Positions 8,664-17,683 of a stretch of 64,000 bases of DNA are shown here, in pieces. The position numbers and the translations under genes were made by a program. The notes beneath the pieces were generated by a model. That model was not told the DNA's origin. It was given only the letters and a program-made list of their open reading frames with translations, and ran no database searches. Source of the DNA: CBDBBY01 sp965203215 (GTDB lineage: Bacteria > Pseudomonadota > Alphaproteobacteria > Rhodobacterales > Rhodobacteraceae); the NCBI GenBank assembly GCA_965203215.1, contig CBDBBY010000001.1, forward strand, positions 3,658,001 to 3,722,000. The letters are read 5' to 3'. Within the stretch, counting starts at the first letter, position 1; each line of letters starts with the position of its first letter.

Positions 8664-9130
8664 AATGCAGTCTCCCTCAAGGCTGTAATGATACTCTCGG
8701 TGTTCCATACGGCGATTCTGCCTTCTGCTTTCGAACAGACGGCCTCCCGCTTTTCCGACGCACAATTGTGATTATCGGTTTCGGCGGGTCGAAGCCGCTT
8801 TGGCCGAGTCAATTTCGATGTGATCTCCGGAGGAACCTCCATTGTCCATTGAATCAAGTCCCGCTCGCCTTCAATTATCTGCTTGCGCGCCGCCCGCTCG
8901 GGCGGCGCATATCAATTCGGCTTCGCCCGCTGAATCAGCCTCGACGCCATCGACGAGCAACGCTGCGGCAAGATTCGACCGCCAGCATCGTCTCAACAGT
9001 TCGCCTGCGAAGATCAATATCCAAGAGTCCTGCAATCCATGCTGGCCTCTTTGCCTTGCTGGAACAATGACTCATATCCAAGCGGAATTGGGAATCCTTG
9101 ATTTTCGATTCCGCTGAATTCAGGTTCGCT
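8664..9130. other. Intergenic region with GC-rich hairpin
   Basis: No gene was recognised. The notable feature is a perfect inverted repeat at 8887-8908, GCGCCGCCCG / CGGGCGGCGC with a 2-nt loop, which could act as a terminator although no T-run follows on either strand. It lies downstream of the leftward DUF2794 gene. Confidence 0.4.
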
Positions 9131-9496
9131 CTAACCAACGAGCCGCAGAAGCTTGCGCTCGAAGAAGCGCATGACGCGTTTCAGGTCGTGGCCGCGACGC
9201 AATATCCGGCCGTCCATGCCGACCACCAGATACATCCCTTGCTTGGATGCAAGATTCGGACGCTTCTCGATGCGATACAGCGGGTGCTCCGACGTTCTTC
9301 GAAAGACCGAAAAAACTGCCGCGTTCTCCAAGTGCGAAATGCCGTAGTCGCGCCATTCGCCGCACGCGACCATCCGACCGTAAGTCGAAAGAATTATGCC
9401 CAGTTCGGATCTGTGGAAACTGACGAGTTTCGGCTGCCCGCCGCCCTTTCCGGATTTCCGCTCGCGACGCGCCGCCAAGAATTCGATTCCGCTCAT
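9131..9496 (-). CDS. DUF2794 family protein
   Basis: The 121-residue protein contains the conserved core SFHRSELGIILSTYGRMVA, GEWRDYGISHLE and FSVFRRTSEHPLYRIEKRP, which I recognise as DUF2794. This family is confined largely to Alphaproteobacteria and has no established function, so it is the best taxonomic marker in the window. It has neither a signal peptide nor membrane segments. It is transcribed divergently from ggt, with about 190 bp between them. Confidence 0.88.
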   Translation of the reverse strand: MSGIEFLAARRERKSGKGGGQPKLVSFHRSELGIILSTYGRMVACGEWRDYGISHLENAAVFSVFRRTSEHPLYRIEKRPNLASKQGMYLVVGMDGRILRRGHDLKRVMRFFERKLLRLVG

Positions 9497-9688
9497 TGGA
9501 TCAATTTCGCAAGCATGGAATCAGAATTCAAGCCTTGAAAAGGCAAGTAGGTCGAAATCTCTCCCCGCCCCATCCGGCAGCCGGTACAACGCTCGCCTTG
9601 ACAAAATCGCCGTTGTGGATTGACTCGAACAATCATCGGATTGATGCGATTTCGTCCGGCAGCAGAACGACAAGGAGTCGATTCGCGA

Positions 9689-11269
9689 ATGAGAGATTTC
9701 CAACTCCCCGGCAGATCGAACGCGTACGCGATGAATGGCATGTGCGCGACGTCCCATCCGCTCGCCGCGAGGACCGCAGTGCGGATTCTCGAAGACGGCG
9801 GAAATGCCGTCGATGCCGCGATTGCCGCCGCCGTTTCGCTGGGATTGTGCGAACCTCAATCGACCGGGATTGGAGGCGATTGTTTCGTTCTGTTGAAACC
9901 GCCGGGCGAAGAAAGGATCATCGCTTTGAACGGATCGGGCAAAGCGCCCGCCGGTTGTTCTGCAGAGGCTCTTCGGGAAGCGGGATATGACTGCGCTCCG
10001 ATTGGAGGCGCGGTTCCAGTGACGGTGCCCGGTGCGGTGGATGCATTTTGCACGCTTGCCGAAGACTGGGGGCGCTTGGGACTCGAAGCTTGTCTGGCTC
10101 CGGCTATCGAGTACGCGGAAAACGGCGTTCCCGTAGCGCCTCGGGTCGCCTTCGACTGGGCAATAGCAGCCGACTCGCTCACCGGTGCCGCAAGGAATTT
10201 CTACTTGAATAATGGCCGGGCGTTTCGGCCCGGCGAAGTGTTCCACGCGCCCGGTCAAGCCGAAGTGCTGCGCCGGATCGTGCGCGAAGGCCGCCGCGGT
10301 TTTTATGAAGGCGAAGTGGCGCAGGACATGGTGGACAGCCTGCGCGCTGCCGGCGGCACTCACACTGAAGAGGACTTTTCGAATTGCGCCTGCAACTACA
10401 CCGACCCGATCGCGGGCACTTACAAGGGTCTGGAGGTGGTCGAGCATCCGCCGAACGGGCAGGGCGCGGCGGCGATCCTGCTGCTGAACATGCTGGAACA
10501 GTTCGATCTTCCGTCGGTTGAGCCTTTCGGGGCGGAACGAGCGCATTTCGAGGCGGAAGCGGCAAAACTCGCGCTGGATGCGAGAGACCGCTACATTGCG
10601 GATCCGGGCGCCTCGGCGAAGCTCTCGTTCTTTCTTTCGAAAAGCAAGGCGAAGGAACTTGCTGCCAAGGTTTACCGCCGCGAGGTCCGTTCCGATTTGG
10701 CGGTTGTTGCGGAAGCGGTGCACAAAGACACTGTGCTCCTGACGGTTGTCGACAAGGACCGAATGGCCGTTTCCTTGATATACTCCGTGTTTCACAGCTT
10801 CGGATCGGGAATGGCTTCCGAGAAGTTCGGAATAAATTTCCACAATCGGGGCGCCGGCTTCAATTTGATCGAGGGGCATCCGAACGAAGCCGGACCCGGA
10901 AAGCGACCCATGCACACGATTCTGCCTGCGATGCTCAAAAGGAACGGTAAGGTCGTGATGCCCTTCGGCGTCATGGGCGGGCAATACCAGGCGGTCGGGC
11001 ATGCCAGGCTGATAACGAACATCGCCGACTACGGCATGAATCTTCAGGCGGCATTGGACGGCCCGAGATGCTTCCCTGAGAACGGCAGTCTGCTGGTCGA
11101 ACGCGGCTATTCGGAAAAGGTGCGCGATCTATTGCGTTCGTATGGCCATGACGTCGTGGACCCGGAACATCCGATCGGGGGCGGTCAAGCGATCCATATT
11201 GACTACGGCAGCGGAGTGCTGGTCGGCGCTTCGGATTGCCGCAAGGATGGCTGCGCTCTGGGGTATTGA
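9689..11269 (+). CDS. ggt: Gamma-glutamyltransferase family protein
   Basis: Members of this Ntn-hydrolase family transfer or hydrolyse gamma-glutamyl groups, as in glutathione breakdown, and are cut autocatalytically into two subunits. This protein has 526 residues from the ATG at 9689, with AAGGAG 11 nt upstream. N-terminal motifs are MCATSHPLA, GGNAVDAAIAAA and STGIGGDCFVLL. The likely autocleavage Thr lies in KDTVLLTVVDKD near residue 354, and the small subunit carries GINFHNRGAGF and GKRPMHTILPAM. No signal peptide is visible, unlike the periplasmic enzymes, so it may be a cytosolic amidohydrolase relative rather than true Ggt. Confidence 0.88.
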   Translation: MRDFQLPGRSNAYAMNGMCATSHPLAARTAVRILEDGGNAVDAAIAAAVSLGLCEPQSTGIGGDCFVLLKPPGEERIIALNGSGKAPAGCSAEALREAGYDCAPIGGAVPVTVPGAVDAFCTLAEDWGRLGLEACLAPAIEYAENGVPVAPRVAFDWAIAADSLTGAARNFYLNNGRAFRPGEVFHAPGQAEVLRRIVREGRRGFYEGEVAQDMVDSLRAAGGTHTEEDFSNCACNYTDPIAGTYKGLEVVEHPPNGQGAAAILLLNMLEQFDLPSVEPFGAERAHFEAEAAKLALDARDRYIADPGASAKLSFFLSKSKAKELAAKVYRREVRSDLAVVAEAVHKDTVLLTVVDKDRMAVSLIYSVFHSFGSGMASEKFGINFHNRGAGFNLIEGHPNEAGPGKRPMHTILPAMLKRNGKVVMPFGVMGGQYQAVGHARLITNIADYGMNLQAALDGPRCFPENGSLLVERGYSEKVRDLLRSYGHDVVDPEHPIGGGQAIHIDYGSGVLVGASDCRKDGCALGY

Positions 11270-11278
11270 GTTCGCAGT

Positions 11279-11331
11279 GAACCGAGATTTGGCCGCCGGG
11301 TTGCTTCGGCCGTTCAGTTCAATCTCGGTTC
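11279..11331. terminator. Possible bidirectional hairpin between ggt and hspQ
   Basis: GAACCGAGATT at 11279-11289 is matched by its exact complement AATCTCGGTTC at 11321-11331, with a GC-rich loop. The two genes converge here. The right arm overlaps the last hspQ codons. A terminator role is inferred, because no clear T-run is present. Confidence 0.35.
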
Positions 11332-11664
11332 GAATTCGTACTTGCCGTCGGAAAGCTTTCCGAAAATGGAGCTTACGCCCGGGTGGTTCAACGGCTTGCC
11401 CGAATCATCCAGAACGAGGTTCTGCTCCGACACATAAGCCACGTAGTACGCTTGCTCGTTTTCGGCCAGCAGATGGTAGAAGGGCTGCTCCTTCGCCGGC
11501 CTGATGTCTTCAGGAATGGATTCCCACCATGTCTCGGTATTCGAAAATTCCGGGTCCACGTCGAACACGACGCCCCGGAAGGGAAACTTCCGGTGACGCA
11601 CGATCTGTCCGATATTGAACTTCGCTTGCGTGTTGAGCATGAACATGTCCCGGTTTGAATGCAT
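11314..11664 (-). CDS. hspQ: Heat shock protein HspQ
   Basis: HspQ is a small DNA/protein-binding heat-shock protein that in Escherichia coli acts as a specificity factor for the Lon protease. The 116-residue protein has the full family core: FNIGQIVRHRKFPFRGVVFDVDPEF, then TWWESIP, FYHLLAENEQAYYVAYVSEQNL and a C-terminal F-rich end. The start is uncertain: ATGs at 11664, 11646 and 11640 are all in frame, and MLNTQAKF at 11640 matches usual family N-termini. It converges with ggt. The Lon-N protein at 17015 is a possible functional neighbour, but there is no operon link. Confidence 0.93.
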   Translation of the reverse strand: MHSNRDMFMLNTQAKFNIGQIVRHRKFPFRGVVFDVDPEFSNTETWWESIPEDIRPAKEQPFYHLLAENEQAYYVAYVSEQNLVLDDSGKPLNHPGVSSIFGKLSDGKYEFEPRLN

Positions 11665-11863
11665 CTTTTCCCGGTGGTCGAACCGAATGTAAGGATAAAC
11701 TCGCGAGAATTCAACATTTGTACCGGATCGGTATGGATGAGGCCATAACCGTTCCGATTCGGCTGCTTCCGCAATGAGTTATAGGTTTTGCGGACTGGGG
11801 TTGCCAGCAGGTTTGCATTGGCTTGATCAGTCGGGGGTCTGAGTTCGAGTCGACGGTCTCAGG

Positions 11864-12475
11864 TCAATGGGAAAAAATGTCTTGGCTTGCCCAGCCCTCA
11901 AGATCGAGGCGCGCTCTGATCGGCAGGAATTCGAAGCAGGCTTTCGCGAGGTCTTCGCGACCCTCGCGAGCCAGCCTCTGATCCAGCACTTGCTTCACAC
12001 GATGCAAATGCAAAACATCGGATGCGGCATAAACGAGTTGCTCGTCCGTCAAGCTTTCGGCGCCCCAATCGGACGATTGCCGCTCCTTGCTGAGTTCAAG
12101 CTCCAAGCAATCGAGCAGGAGCGCTTTCAAGCCATGCTGATTGGTATACGTCCTTGTGAGTCGCGACGCGATTTTCGTGCAGTAAACCGGGCGTGCCATG
12201 ACGCCGAATCGATTCATGAGAGCTGCCAGGTCGAACCTTGCGAAGTGAAACAGCTTAGCTACTTTTTCGTCCGTGAGAATTTTGACGAGGTTGGGCGCGC
12301 TGGCCGCATTCGACCTGAGCTGAACGATTTCCGCCTTGCCGTCTCCGTTGGACAGCTGGACAAGGCAGAGGCGATCCCTCGCATGGTCGAGCCCCATGGT
12401 CTCGGTATCCACGGCGACGACTTCGTTCGGAACGAAATCGTCAGGGAGATCATCGATATGAAGTCGGTAGGTCAA
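11864..12475 (-). CDS. rnd: Short ribonuclease D-type 3'-5' exonuclease
   Basis: The protein trims RNA 3' ends, as RNase D does for tRNA precursors. It has 203 residues and consists of the DEDDy exonuclease domain only: VDTETMGL (Asp, Glu), HFARFDLAAL (Asp) and YAASDVLHL (Tyr, Asp). The HRDC domain of classical RNase D is absent, as is usual for the short alphaproteobacterial form. It lies 100 bp downstream of the excisionase-type antitoxin gene in the same direction, which may be coincidental. Confidence 0.92.
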   Translation of the reverse strand: MTYRLHIDDLPDDFVPNEVVAVDTETMGLDHARDRLCLVQLSNGDGKAEIVQLRSNAASAPNLVKILTDEKVAKLFHFARFDLAALMNRFGVMARPVYCTKIASRLTRTYTNQHGLKALLLDCLELELSKERQSSDWGAESLTDEQLVYAASDVLHLHRVKQVLDQRLAREGREDLAKACFEFLPIRARLDLEGWASQDIFSH

Positions 12476-12576
12476 ATCCGTCGCGATTTCCGTTTATTGC
12501 GGGATTTCGGGCCTAAACCACAATTGCGAGATGCATACAATTCCGCAATGGCGCGCCGAGCGGATGCGGTCAATGC

Positions 12577-13041
12577 TCAAATAAGGCCCGCTTCATAATC
12601 CATTCGAGCCAATTCGCTCAACGCGTTTGACCGGATTTCATCTCGTTTCTCCTTGTAGGCAAAAAGATCTTTGGCACGGACGCGGCGGTGCCGCCCGGTT
12701 TTGACGTGGGGGATTTCACCATCGTCAAGAAGCTTCACAAGGTATGGCCGGGAAACGTTCAAGAGGTCGGCGGCTTTTTGAGTCGTCAATTCTGAATCGA
12801 TAGGTATCGTTAGAAAGCCTCGACCGCTCGACACAAGTTCCAGCACATTGAGCAAGGATGAAGTCACCGCAGGCAAAAGTGCCAAATTTTGCACTTCTCC
12901 ATCATCCGTCGAAACAGACAGCGTCGAAGATCCATCCTCCTCGATCCGGGAAGCGACAATTTTCCTAAGCTGTTCAGCGTTCTCGCTCTCGACTTTGTCT
13001 GGCAAACGATCAAAGAACGTCTTTTTCGTCTGGTTGGCCAT
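12577..13041 (-). CDS. Excisionase-type helix-turn-helix antitoxin, orphan
   Basis: The protein has 154 residues from the ATG at 13041 (MANQTKKTFFDRL), preceded by AAGGA at good spacing. The C-terminal part is a MerR/excisionase-like helix-turn-helix: LTTQKAADLLNVSRPYLVKLLDDGEIPHV followed by TGRHRRVRAKDLFAYKEKRD. Such proteins are commonly the antitoxin upstream of a PIN-domain (VapC-like) toxin. No PIN gene follows; the next gene is RNase D. It is therefore an orphan, perhaps a retained antitoxin or a small regulator. Upstream frame extensions to 13359 are spurious. Confidence 0.75.
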   Translation of the reverse strand: MANQTKKTFFDRLPDKVESENAEQLRKIVASRIEEDGSSTLSVSTDDGEVQNLALLPAVTSSLLNVLELVSSGRGFLTIPIDSELTTQKAADLLNVSRPYLVKLLDDGEIPHVKTGRHRRVRAKDLFAYKEKRDEIRSNALSELARMDYEAGLI

Positions 13042-13495
13042 CGTGGTATCCTTGTTTTTCTTTCGTCTGAATATAGGAAATTCACTTTTCGAAACAATCA
13101 AAATTCTCGAAATATTCGAATTGCATATTTTATGAGTGCTTGGCTGGAAGTTGGATGTGTCAACTTCACGGGCGATGTTCAATAATTTTCGCGCTTTTGC
13201 TCGCGCGCCGTCAGAACGAGCGTTGCCGCGTCGAACAGGCCAGACACGCATAAGCGCTTGACCGGAAAGAAGAATTCGACAAGGAAAGACCCTTGTTGCA
13301 GAGTGTGGCCAAGCACGGCGACCTTGGCTGTCCGCCAAGATTGGCTTGAAAACGGGCAAGATGTTTCAATAGTGTGGGCTGGGCCTTTTTGGTGAAATTT
13401 GACAATTCTGCGTGAACACTGAAAAGACCTGTTGGAATCACGGTTCCGAATGCAGAAGTTCAGACAAGCTACAGTTCGCAGTTGGAGGAATTCAA
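13042..13495. other. Divergent intergenic region
   Basis: The gap separates the leftward antitoxin gene from the rightward response-regulator gene and must hold both promoters. AT-rich tracts lie at 13075-13135. No palindrome or riboswitch was recognised. A GGAGGA ribosome site for the next gene is at 13484-13489. Confidence 0.45.
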
Positions 13496-14239
13496 ATGCA
13501 AGAAATCTATGATGAAGCAGAGAAAATAAAGGCCGACGTCACGGTTTTGATCGTTGAGGACGAGGACATGCAGCGCGAAAGCATCGCGCGGCAACTCAAA
13601 GGCGACCAGAATTTCGCTGATTTCAAGATCGTCGAAGTCATGGAGGCTGCAAACTCGCAGAGCGCCGAAGCTGCGATCAACTCTGCGGCGCCGAACCTGG
13701 TTCTTCTCGACTGCCATTTGAAGAATTCGGAGTTGCAAGGCGAAGAGCTGTGCGAAAAGCTCCGAGGCGACGGCTTTTCAAGACCCATCATCATGCTGAC
13801 GGCCGTCAACATAAAGCCGGAAGACGAGGGCTCCAGCTTGAGAAAGGGCGCGAACGACTACCTCCGGAAGCCGTTCAACATGGGCGTTCTCATGGAGCGG
13901 ATAAACAAGCAGCTGGTTCTTTACGAAAAGTCCGAAGACGCCGAGTTCAGGATCGGGGAATTCCTGTTCAAGCCTGCCAAGAACTGGCTTGATCATCCCG
14001 CCAAAGGTCGAACGCCGCTTACGGCGATGGAAACCGGAATCCTGAAGTTCCTCTACAAGGCGAGAGGGCAGGTGGTCGCGAAGCCGATTCTGCTCAAGAG
14101 AGTCTGGAATTACAGTCCGAAGGTCACGACGCACACGCTGGAGACGCACATCTACAGGCTGCGGCAGAAGATTGAAGTCGATCCGAAGAATCCTGCGCTG
14201 ATTCTGACGAGTTCGGGCGGCTACAGACTTGCTTGCTGA
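13496..14239 (+). CDS. OmpR-like response regulator (receiver plus winged helix)
   Basis: The protein has 247 residues from the ATG at 13496, with GGAGGA six bases upstream. The receiver domain spans about residues 15-135: acidic pair in LIVEDEDMQ, phospho-acceptor Asp in LVLLDCHL, conserved Thr in MLTAVN and Lys in YLRKPFN. The C-terminal winged helix (about 155-247) ends THTLETHIYRLRQKIE...GGYRLAC. It should bind DNA as a phosphorylation-controlled regulator. No histidine kinase lies nearby. A paralogous regulator follows at 14441. Confidence 0.92.
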   Translation: MQEIYDEAEKIKADVTVLIVEDEDMQRESIARQLKGDQNFADFKIVEVMEAANSQSAEAAINSAAPNLVLLDCHLKNSELQGEELCEKLRGDGFSRPIIMLTAVNIKPEDEGSSLRKGANDYLRKPFNMGVLMERINKQLVLYEKSEDAEFRIGEFLFKPAKNWLDHPAKGRTPLTAMETGILKFLYKARGQVVAKPILLKRVWNYSPKVTTHTLETHIYRLRQKIEVDPKNPALILTSSGGYRLAC

Positions 14240-14440
14240 ATAATTTTCCGATTCCAGTCGGACGGCTGGGTGTCGTGTCGGAATTGGATTTGATGCCGGA
14301 ACAAGGCTAGGCGCCCGAGTGCAGCCCGGCGTCGGTCGCCATGAAGCTGAAACGCCGGAATTGATTTCGCGAAGAATCTGGCGATGGAAAGCGCTCAGTT
14401 TCCCTCGCCGCTCGCGAAGCAGGCGGAAGACGAATAGCGG

Positions 14441-15130
14441 ATGTCATCAGGCGGAACCGTGCTTGTCGTCGGCAACGACGGCTTTGAACTCAAGTCGCTT
14501 CAGGTTTTGCTTTCGCAGGCCGGGAAATTCGCGGCCATTAGGGCCGAGAGCGCGGCCGAAGCTCTGGGCACTATCGCCGAATCTCAAGTCGATGTCGTCA
14601 TTTGCGACATGGACTCGATGACTGCGGCGGATTTGACCGCAATCCGGAGCGCAGCGGCCGGGCACTGCGCCGAATGCTTGCTCATTGCGGGAAACGGAGT
14701 TGAAACCGACGATTCTTCCGAATTGATTTCGAATTCCGGCTTCGCCGCACATGCAATCAAACCGCTTGCGATCAGGGAATTCATCGGCCAGATCAAATTT
14801 TTGCTCGACCGCGCCGCCCGTCGGTCTCCCTCGGATGTCCGGTTCGGCCCTTTCGAGCTTGTCGAAGGATCCAGATTACGCCGAATGGACGATGGGAGCG
14901 AGATTTTCCTGACCGACAAGGAAGCGAGGCTTCTGCGGCTGCTTTCGTCGGCAGACGGCGGGTTCGCGACGAGCAGGGAGCTGATGGCCGACGTATGGGG
15001 CTACCACGAGTCTGCGAATTCCCACACGCTGCAGACGCACATTTACAGCTTGCGCCAAAAGCTGGAGACGGATCCGAATACCCCGCAACTGCTGGTGACC
15101 GAAAAGGGAGGCTACCGCCTCGTCCGGTGA
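14441..15130 (+). CDS. OmpR-like regulator with degenerate receiver domain
   Basis: The protein has 229 residues. Its winged-helix C-terminus (SHTLQTHIYSLRQKLE...GGYRLVR) closely resembles that of the preceding gene. The receiver is atypical: the acidic pair that binds Mg is replaced by VVGNDGFE, and the phospho-acceptor region reads VVICDMDSM. The conserved Lys survives in AIKPLA. It may signal without phosphorylation, or respond to the neighbouring regulator. It is 200 bp downstream of that gene in the same direction. The two are probably ancient tandem duplicates. Confidence 0.82.
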   Translation: MSSGGTVLVVGNDGFELKSLQVLLSQAGKFAAIRAESAAEALGTIAESQVDVVICDMDSMTAADLTAIRSAAAGHCAECLLIAGNGVETDDSSELISNSGFAAHAIKPLAIREFIGQIKFLLDRAARRSPSDVRFGPFELVEGSRLRRMDDGSEIFLTDKEARLLRLLSSADGGFATSRELMADVWGYHESANSHTLQTHIYSLRQKLETDPNTPQLLVTEKGGYRLVR

Positions 15131-15244
15131 CGCTCTGCGCGGCAACTCGCGGGATTGCGGCCCGGTGCCGACTTAGCATTGCGTCGGCGGGCAACTTTTG
15201 GCACGAGCGCATTCTCAAAACCGCTTCAACCGGGATGCAATCGA

Positions 15245-16033
15245 ATGAATTTCAAAATCGCGACTTGGAACGTCAATTCGGTTCGCCTTCGGGGCGACAT
15301 CATTGAAAGGCTGCTTCGCGAAGAGAGGCCGGATGTTCTTTGCTTGCAAGAACTCAAATGCCAAGACGAGTTTTTTCCGCTCCGGAGCTTCGAGGAATGC
15401 GGCTACGAGCATTCGGCAGTCCGAGGCCAGAAGAGCTACAACGGCGTCGCAATAATTTCTCGCCTTCCCATTCAGGACGAGGGCTCGCTGGACTTGCTGG
15501 AAAACTCCGAAGCGCGCCACGTCGCCGCGAGTCTGCCGAACGGCGTCAGGATAGAGAACTTCTACGTCCCGGCAGGCGGAGATGTCCCTGATCGGGAAGC
15601 CAATCGGAAATTCGCGGACAAGCTGGACTTCTTGGCCGCGATGCGGAGCTGGTCGCGAGCCTCCAAGCCTGAAAGATCGATTCTGGTCGGCGACCTGAAT
15701 GTGGCTCCGCTGGAGGACGACGTCTGGTCGCACAAGCAACTGATCAATGTGGTCAGCCACACTCCCGTGGAAGTCGATCACTTGAACGAATTGACGGCGG
15801 CCGGTCCTTGGATCGATGTGGTGCGGAAAGGCATCCCGGACGGTAAATTGTACTCTTGGTGGTCTTACCGCGCCCGGGATTGGAGCCTCTCGGACCGAGG
15901 ACGGCGGCTTGACCATATCTGGGCCACATCCGATCTGGCGGACTCCAGCCGGAACCCGCGGGTTCGGAAGGATGCGAGAGGCTGGGACCGACCGTCCGAT
16001 CACGCGCCGGTGCTGGCGGAATTCGAATTTTGA
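15245..16033 (+). CDS. xth: Exodeoxyribonuclease III
   Basis: The enzyme cuts DNA at abasic sites and degrades 3' ends in base-excision repair. It has 262 residues from the ATG at 15245 (MNFKIATWNVNSVR). Family motifs are present in order: WNVNS, LCLQELKCQD with the metal-binding Glu, RGQKSYNGVAI, VGDLNVAP, and the C-terminal WDRPSDHAPVLAEF with the catalytic Asp-His pair. The longer frame to 15155 begins inside GC-rich leader DNA and is not needed. It lies in a rightward run with the two regulators and cnoX. Confidence 0.96.
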   Translation: MNFKIATWNVNSVRLRGDIIERLLREERPDVLCLQELKCQDEFFPLRSFEECGYEHSAVRGQKSYNGVAIISRLPIQDEGSLDLLENSEARHVAASLPNGVRIENFYVPAGGDVPDREANRKFADKLDFLAAMRSWSRASKPERSILVGDLNVAPLEDDVWSHKQLINVVSHTPVEVDHLNELTAAGPWIDVVRKGIPDGKLYSWWSYRARDWSLSDRGRRLDHIWATSDLADSSRNPRVRKDARGWDRPSDHAPVLAEFEF

Positions 16034-16105
16034 CGCCGGTCTTGGAAATCCGTCTCGGTTTTCCATATATTCGTCTGACAAATTGATCGCAGCAGGGTGC
16101 CGGAC

Positions 16106-17002
16106 ATGTCCGACCTAATCGGCTCCGCGAATCCGGAACTTGTAATCGAAGGTTCGGAAGCAGGGTTCATTCAAGACGTAATCGAAGGCAGCGCCGAGTC
16201 TCCGGTTATCGTTTACTTTCGGGCCGACTGGTGCGGTCCATGCAAGACTTTCGGTCCGGCGCTCGAGAAAGCGGTCAGGGACGCGGGCGGCTCGGTCAAG
16301 CTGGTCAAGATCGACGTCGATGCGAACCGGCAGCTGGCGGCCCAGATGGGCGTCCAGTCGATCCCTTCGGTATTCGCTTTCAAGGAGGGCAGGCCGGTGG
16401 ATGGATTCATGGGGGCGAAATCCGCTTCCCAGCTTGCCGAATTCATCGCCAAACTTGCGCCTGACGCGGGGAGCGGGGCTGACTCGGAAGAACTGGAGCG
16501 CGCGGAATCATTGCTCAAGAGCGGCGCTGCCGTGGAGGCCGCGCAAATCTGCGCGATGGTCCTCAGCCGTTCGGCGGAAAACGCCGCTGCGTACGGAGGC
16601 CTGATTCGGGCCAATCTGGCGCTCGGCGAATTGCAGAGGGCAGAAGGTCTTTTGAACTCCGTTCCCGAGTCAATTGTCGACAAGAAAGAGATCACGGCGG
16701 CGCGCGCTCAGCTGGAGATCGCCAAGGAAGCCTCGGAAGCCGGTCCGATACCGGAGCTCCGGACGAAGCTTGCGGACAATCCGGACGAGCATGGCGTCAG
16801 GTACGAATTGGCGTCGGCCCTTCATGCGTCGGGCAAAACCGAGGAGGCGATCGACGAGCTGATGGAGCTTTTCCGTCGGGACCGAGAGTGGAACGACGGG
16901 GCGGCCCGGAGTCAGCTGTTCCGGATATTCGACGCGCTCGAGCCGAACGACCCTGTGGCATTGAAGGGTCGAAGACGTCTGTCCTCGCTCGTATTCATGT
17001 AG
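16106..17002 (+). CDS. Thioredoxin/TPR co-chaperone, CnoX (YbbN)-like
   Basis: The N-terminal thioredoxin domain (about residues 20-125) holds the active site ADWCGPCKTF and the cis-Pro region GVQSIPSVFAF. The remaining 170 residues are helical, TPR-like repeats (for example LKSGAAVEAAQICAMVLSRS). This is the layout of CnoX/YbbN, a chaperedoxin that protects proteins from oxidation and passes them to chaperones. Many alphaproteobacterial members keep CxxC, as here. The start is at ATG 16106; a GTG at 16097 is possible. The next gene begins 13 bp downstream, so an operon with the Lon-N and Trm112 genes is likely. Confidence 0.9.
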   Translation: MSDLIGSANPELVIEGSEAGFIQDVIEGSAESPVIVYFRADWCGPCKTFGPALEKAVRDAGGSVKLVKIDVDANRQLAAQMGVQSIPSVFAFKEGRPVDGFMGAKSASQLAEFIAKLAPDAGSGADSEELERAESLLKSGAAVEAAQICAMVLSRSAENAAAYGGLIRANLALGELQRAEGLLNSVPESIVDKKEITAARAQLEIAKEASEAGPIPELRTKLADNPDEHGVRYELASALHASGKTEEAIDELMELFRRDREWNDGAARSQLFRIFDALEPNDPVALKGRRRLSSLVFM

Positions 17003-17014
17003 GGTTCGACGAAA

Positions 17015-17683
17015 GTGACGGACAGCAAGCCGGAGAAGGGCGCGGAATTCGGGCTGGCGGATCTGCCCGAGCAAATCCCGATTTTCCCGCTATCCGGAGT
17101 GATCTTGCTTCCGAGGGTGCACCTTCCGTTGAATATCTTCGAGCCGCGCTATCTCGTCATGCTCAACGACGTGCTCAAGACGAAGAACCGTTTGATCGGA
17201 AGCATCCAGCCCATGGAGAAAGGGAACGAGCAGAACCTCCACGGCGTCGGGTGCGCCGGCCGGGTTTCCGGATTTTCCGAGACGTCCGACAACAGGTACC
17301 TGATCACGCTCACCGGCGTGGCCCGGTTCAGATTGACGAAGACGGTTTCCGGCTTCACGCCCTACCAAAAGGCGAAAGTGGACTGGTCGGAATTCGAACG
17401 CGACCTATCGTCCGCCGCAAACGACCTGCGGTTTGACCGCGAACCGTTTTTGGATCTGTTTTTCAAATACATGAACCTTTCGGAGAGCCAGTACGGACTG
17501 AAGAAGATGCGGTCGATCGATGCGGAAACCCTCATCAATACGGTCTCGATCGTCGGCCAGTTCGACACGATGGAAAAACAGGCTCTCTTGGAATCGCCGT
17601 CTTTGGCGGAAAGACGAACCGCACTGGAAGCTCTGATGAGGATCGCGATTCTCAAGGGCGGCGAACGGGAAACGATGCAATGA
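17015..17683 (+). CDS. Lon N-terminal-like (LON substrate-binding) domain protein
   Basis: The 222-residue protein matches the stand-alone Lon N-terminal family: IPIFPLSGVILLPRVHLPLNIFEPRYLVML, then MGSIQP-like IGSIQPM, GCAGRV, and RFRLTK. It lacks any ATPase or protease domain. The role is probably recognition of damaged proteins, but is not established. The start is GTG 17015. It overlaps the Trm112 gene by 4 bp (ATGA at 17680), which indicates translational coupling. Confidence 0.92.
   Translation: MTDSKPEKGAEFGLADLPEQIPIFPLSGVILLPRVHLPLNIFEPRYLVMLNDVLKTKNRLIGSIQPMEKGNEQNLHGVGCAGRVSGFSETSDNRYLITLTGVARFRLTKTVSGFTPYQKAKVDWSEFERDLSSAANDLRFDREPFLDLFFKYMNLSESQYGLKKMRSIDAETLINTVSIVGQFDTMEKQALLESPSLAERRTALEALMRIAILKGGERETMQ

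Noticed and set aside
9521..11002. 493-codon reverse frame opposite ggt
   Set aside because: It is antisense to a recognisable gamma-glutamyltransferase gene and lacks any family motif; long open antisense frames are common in GC-rich coding DNA.
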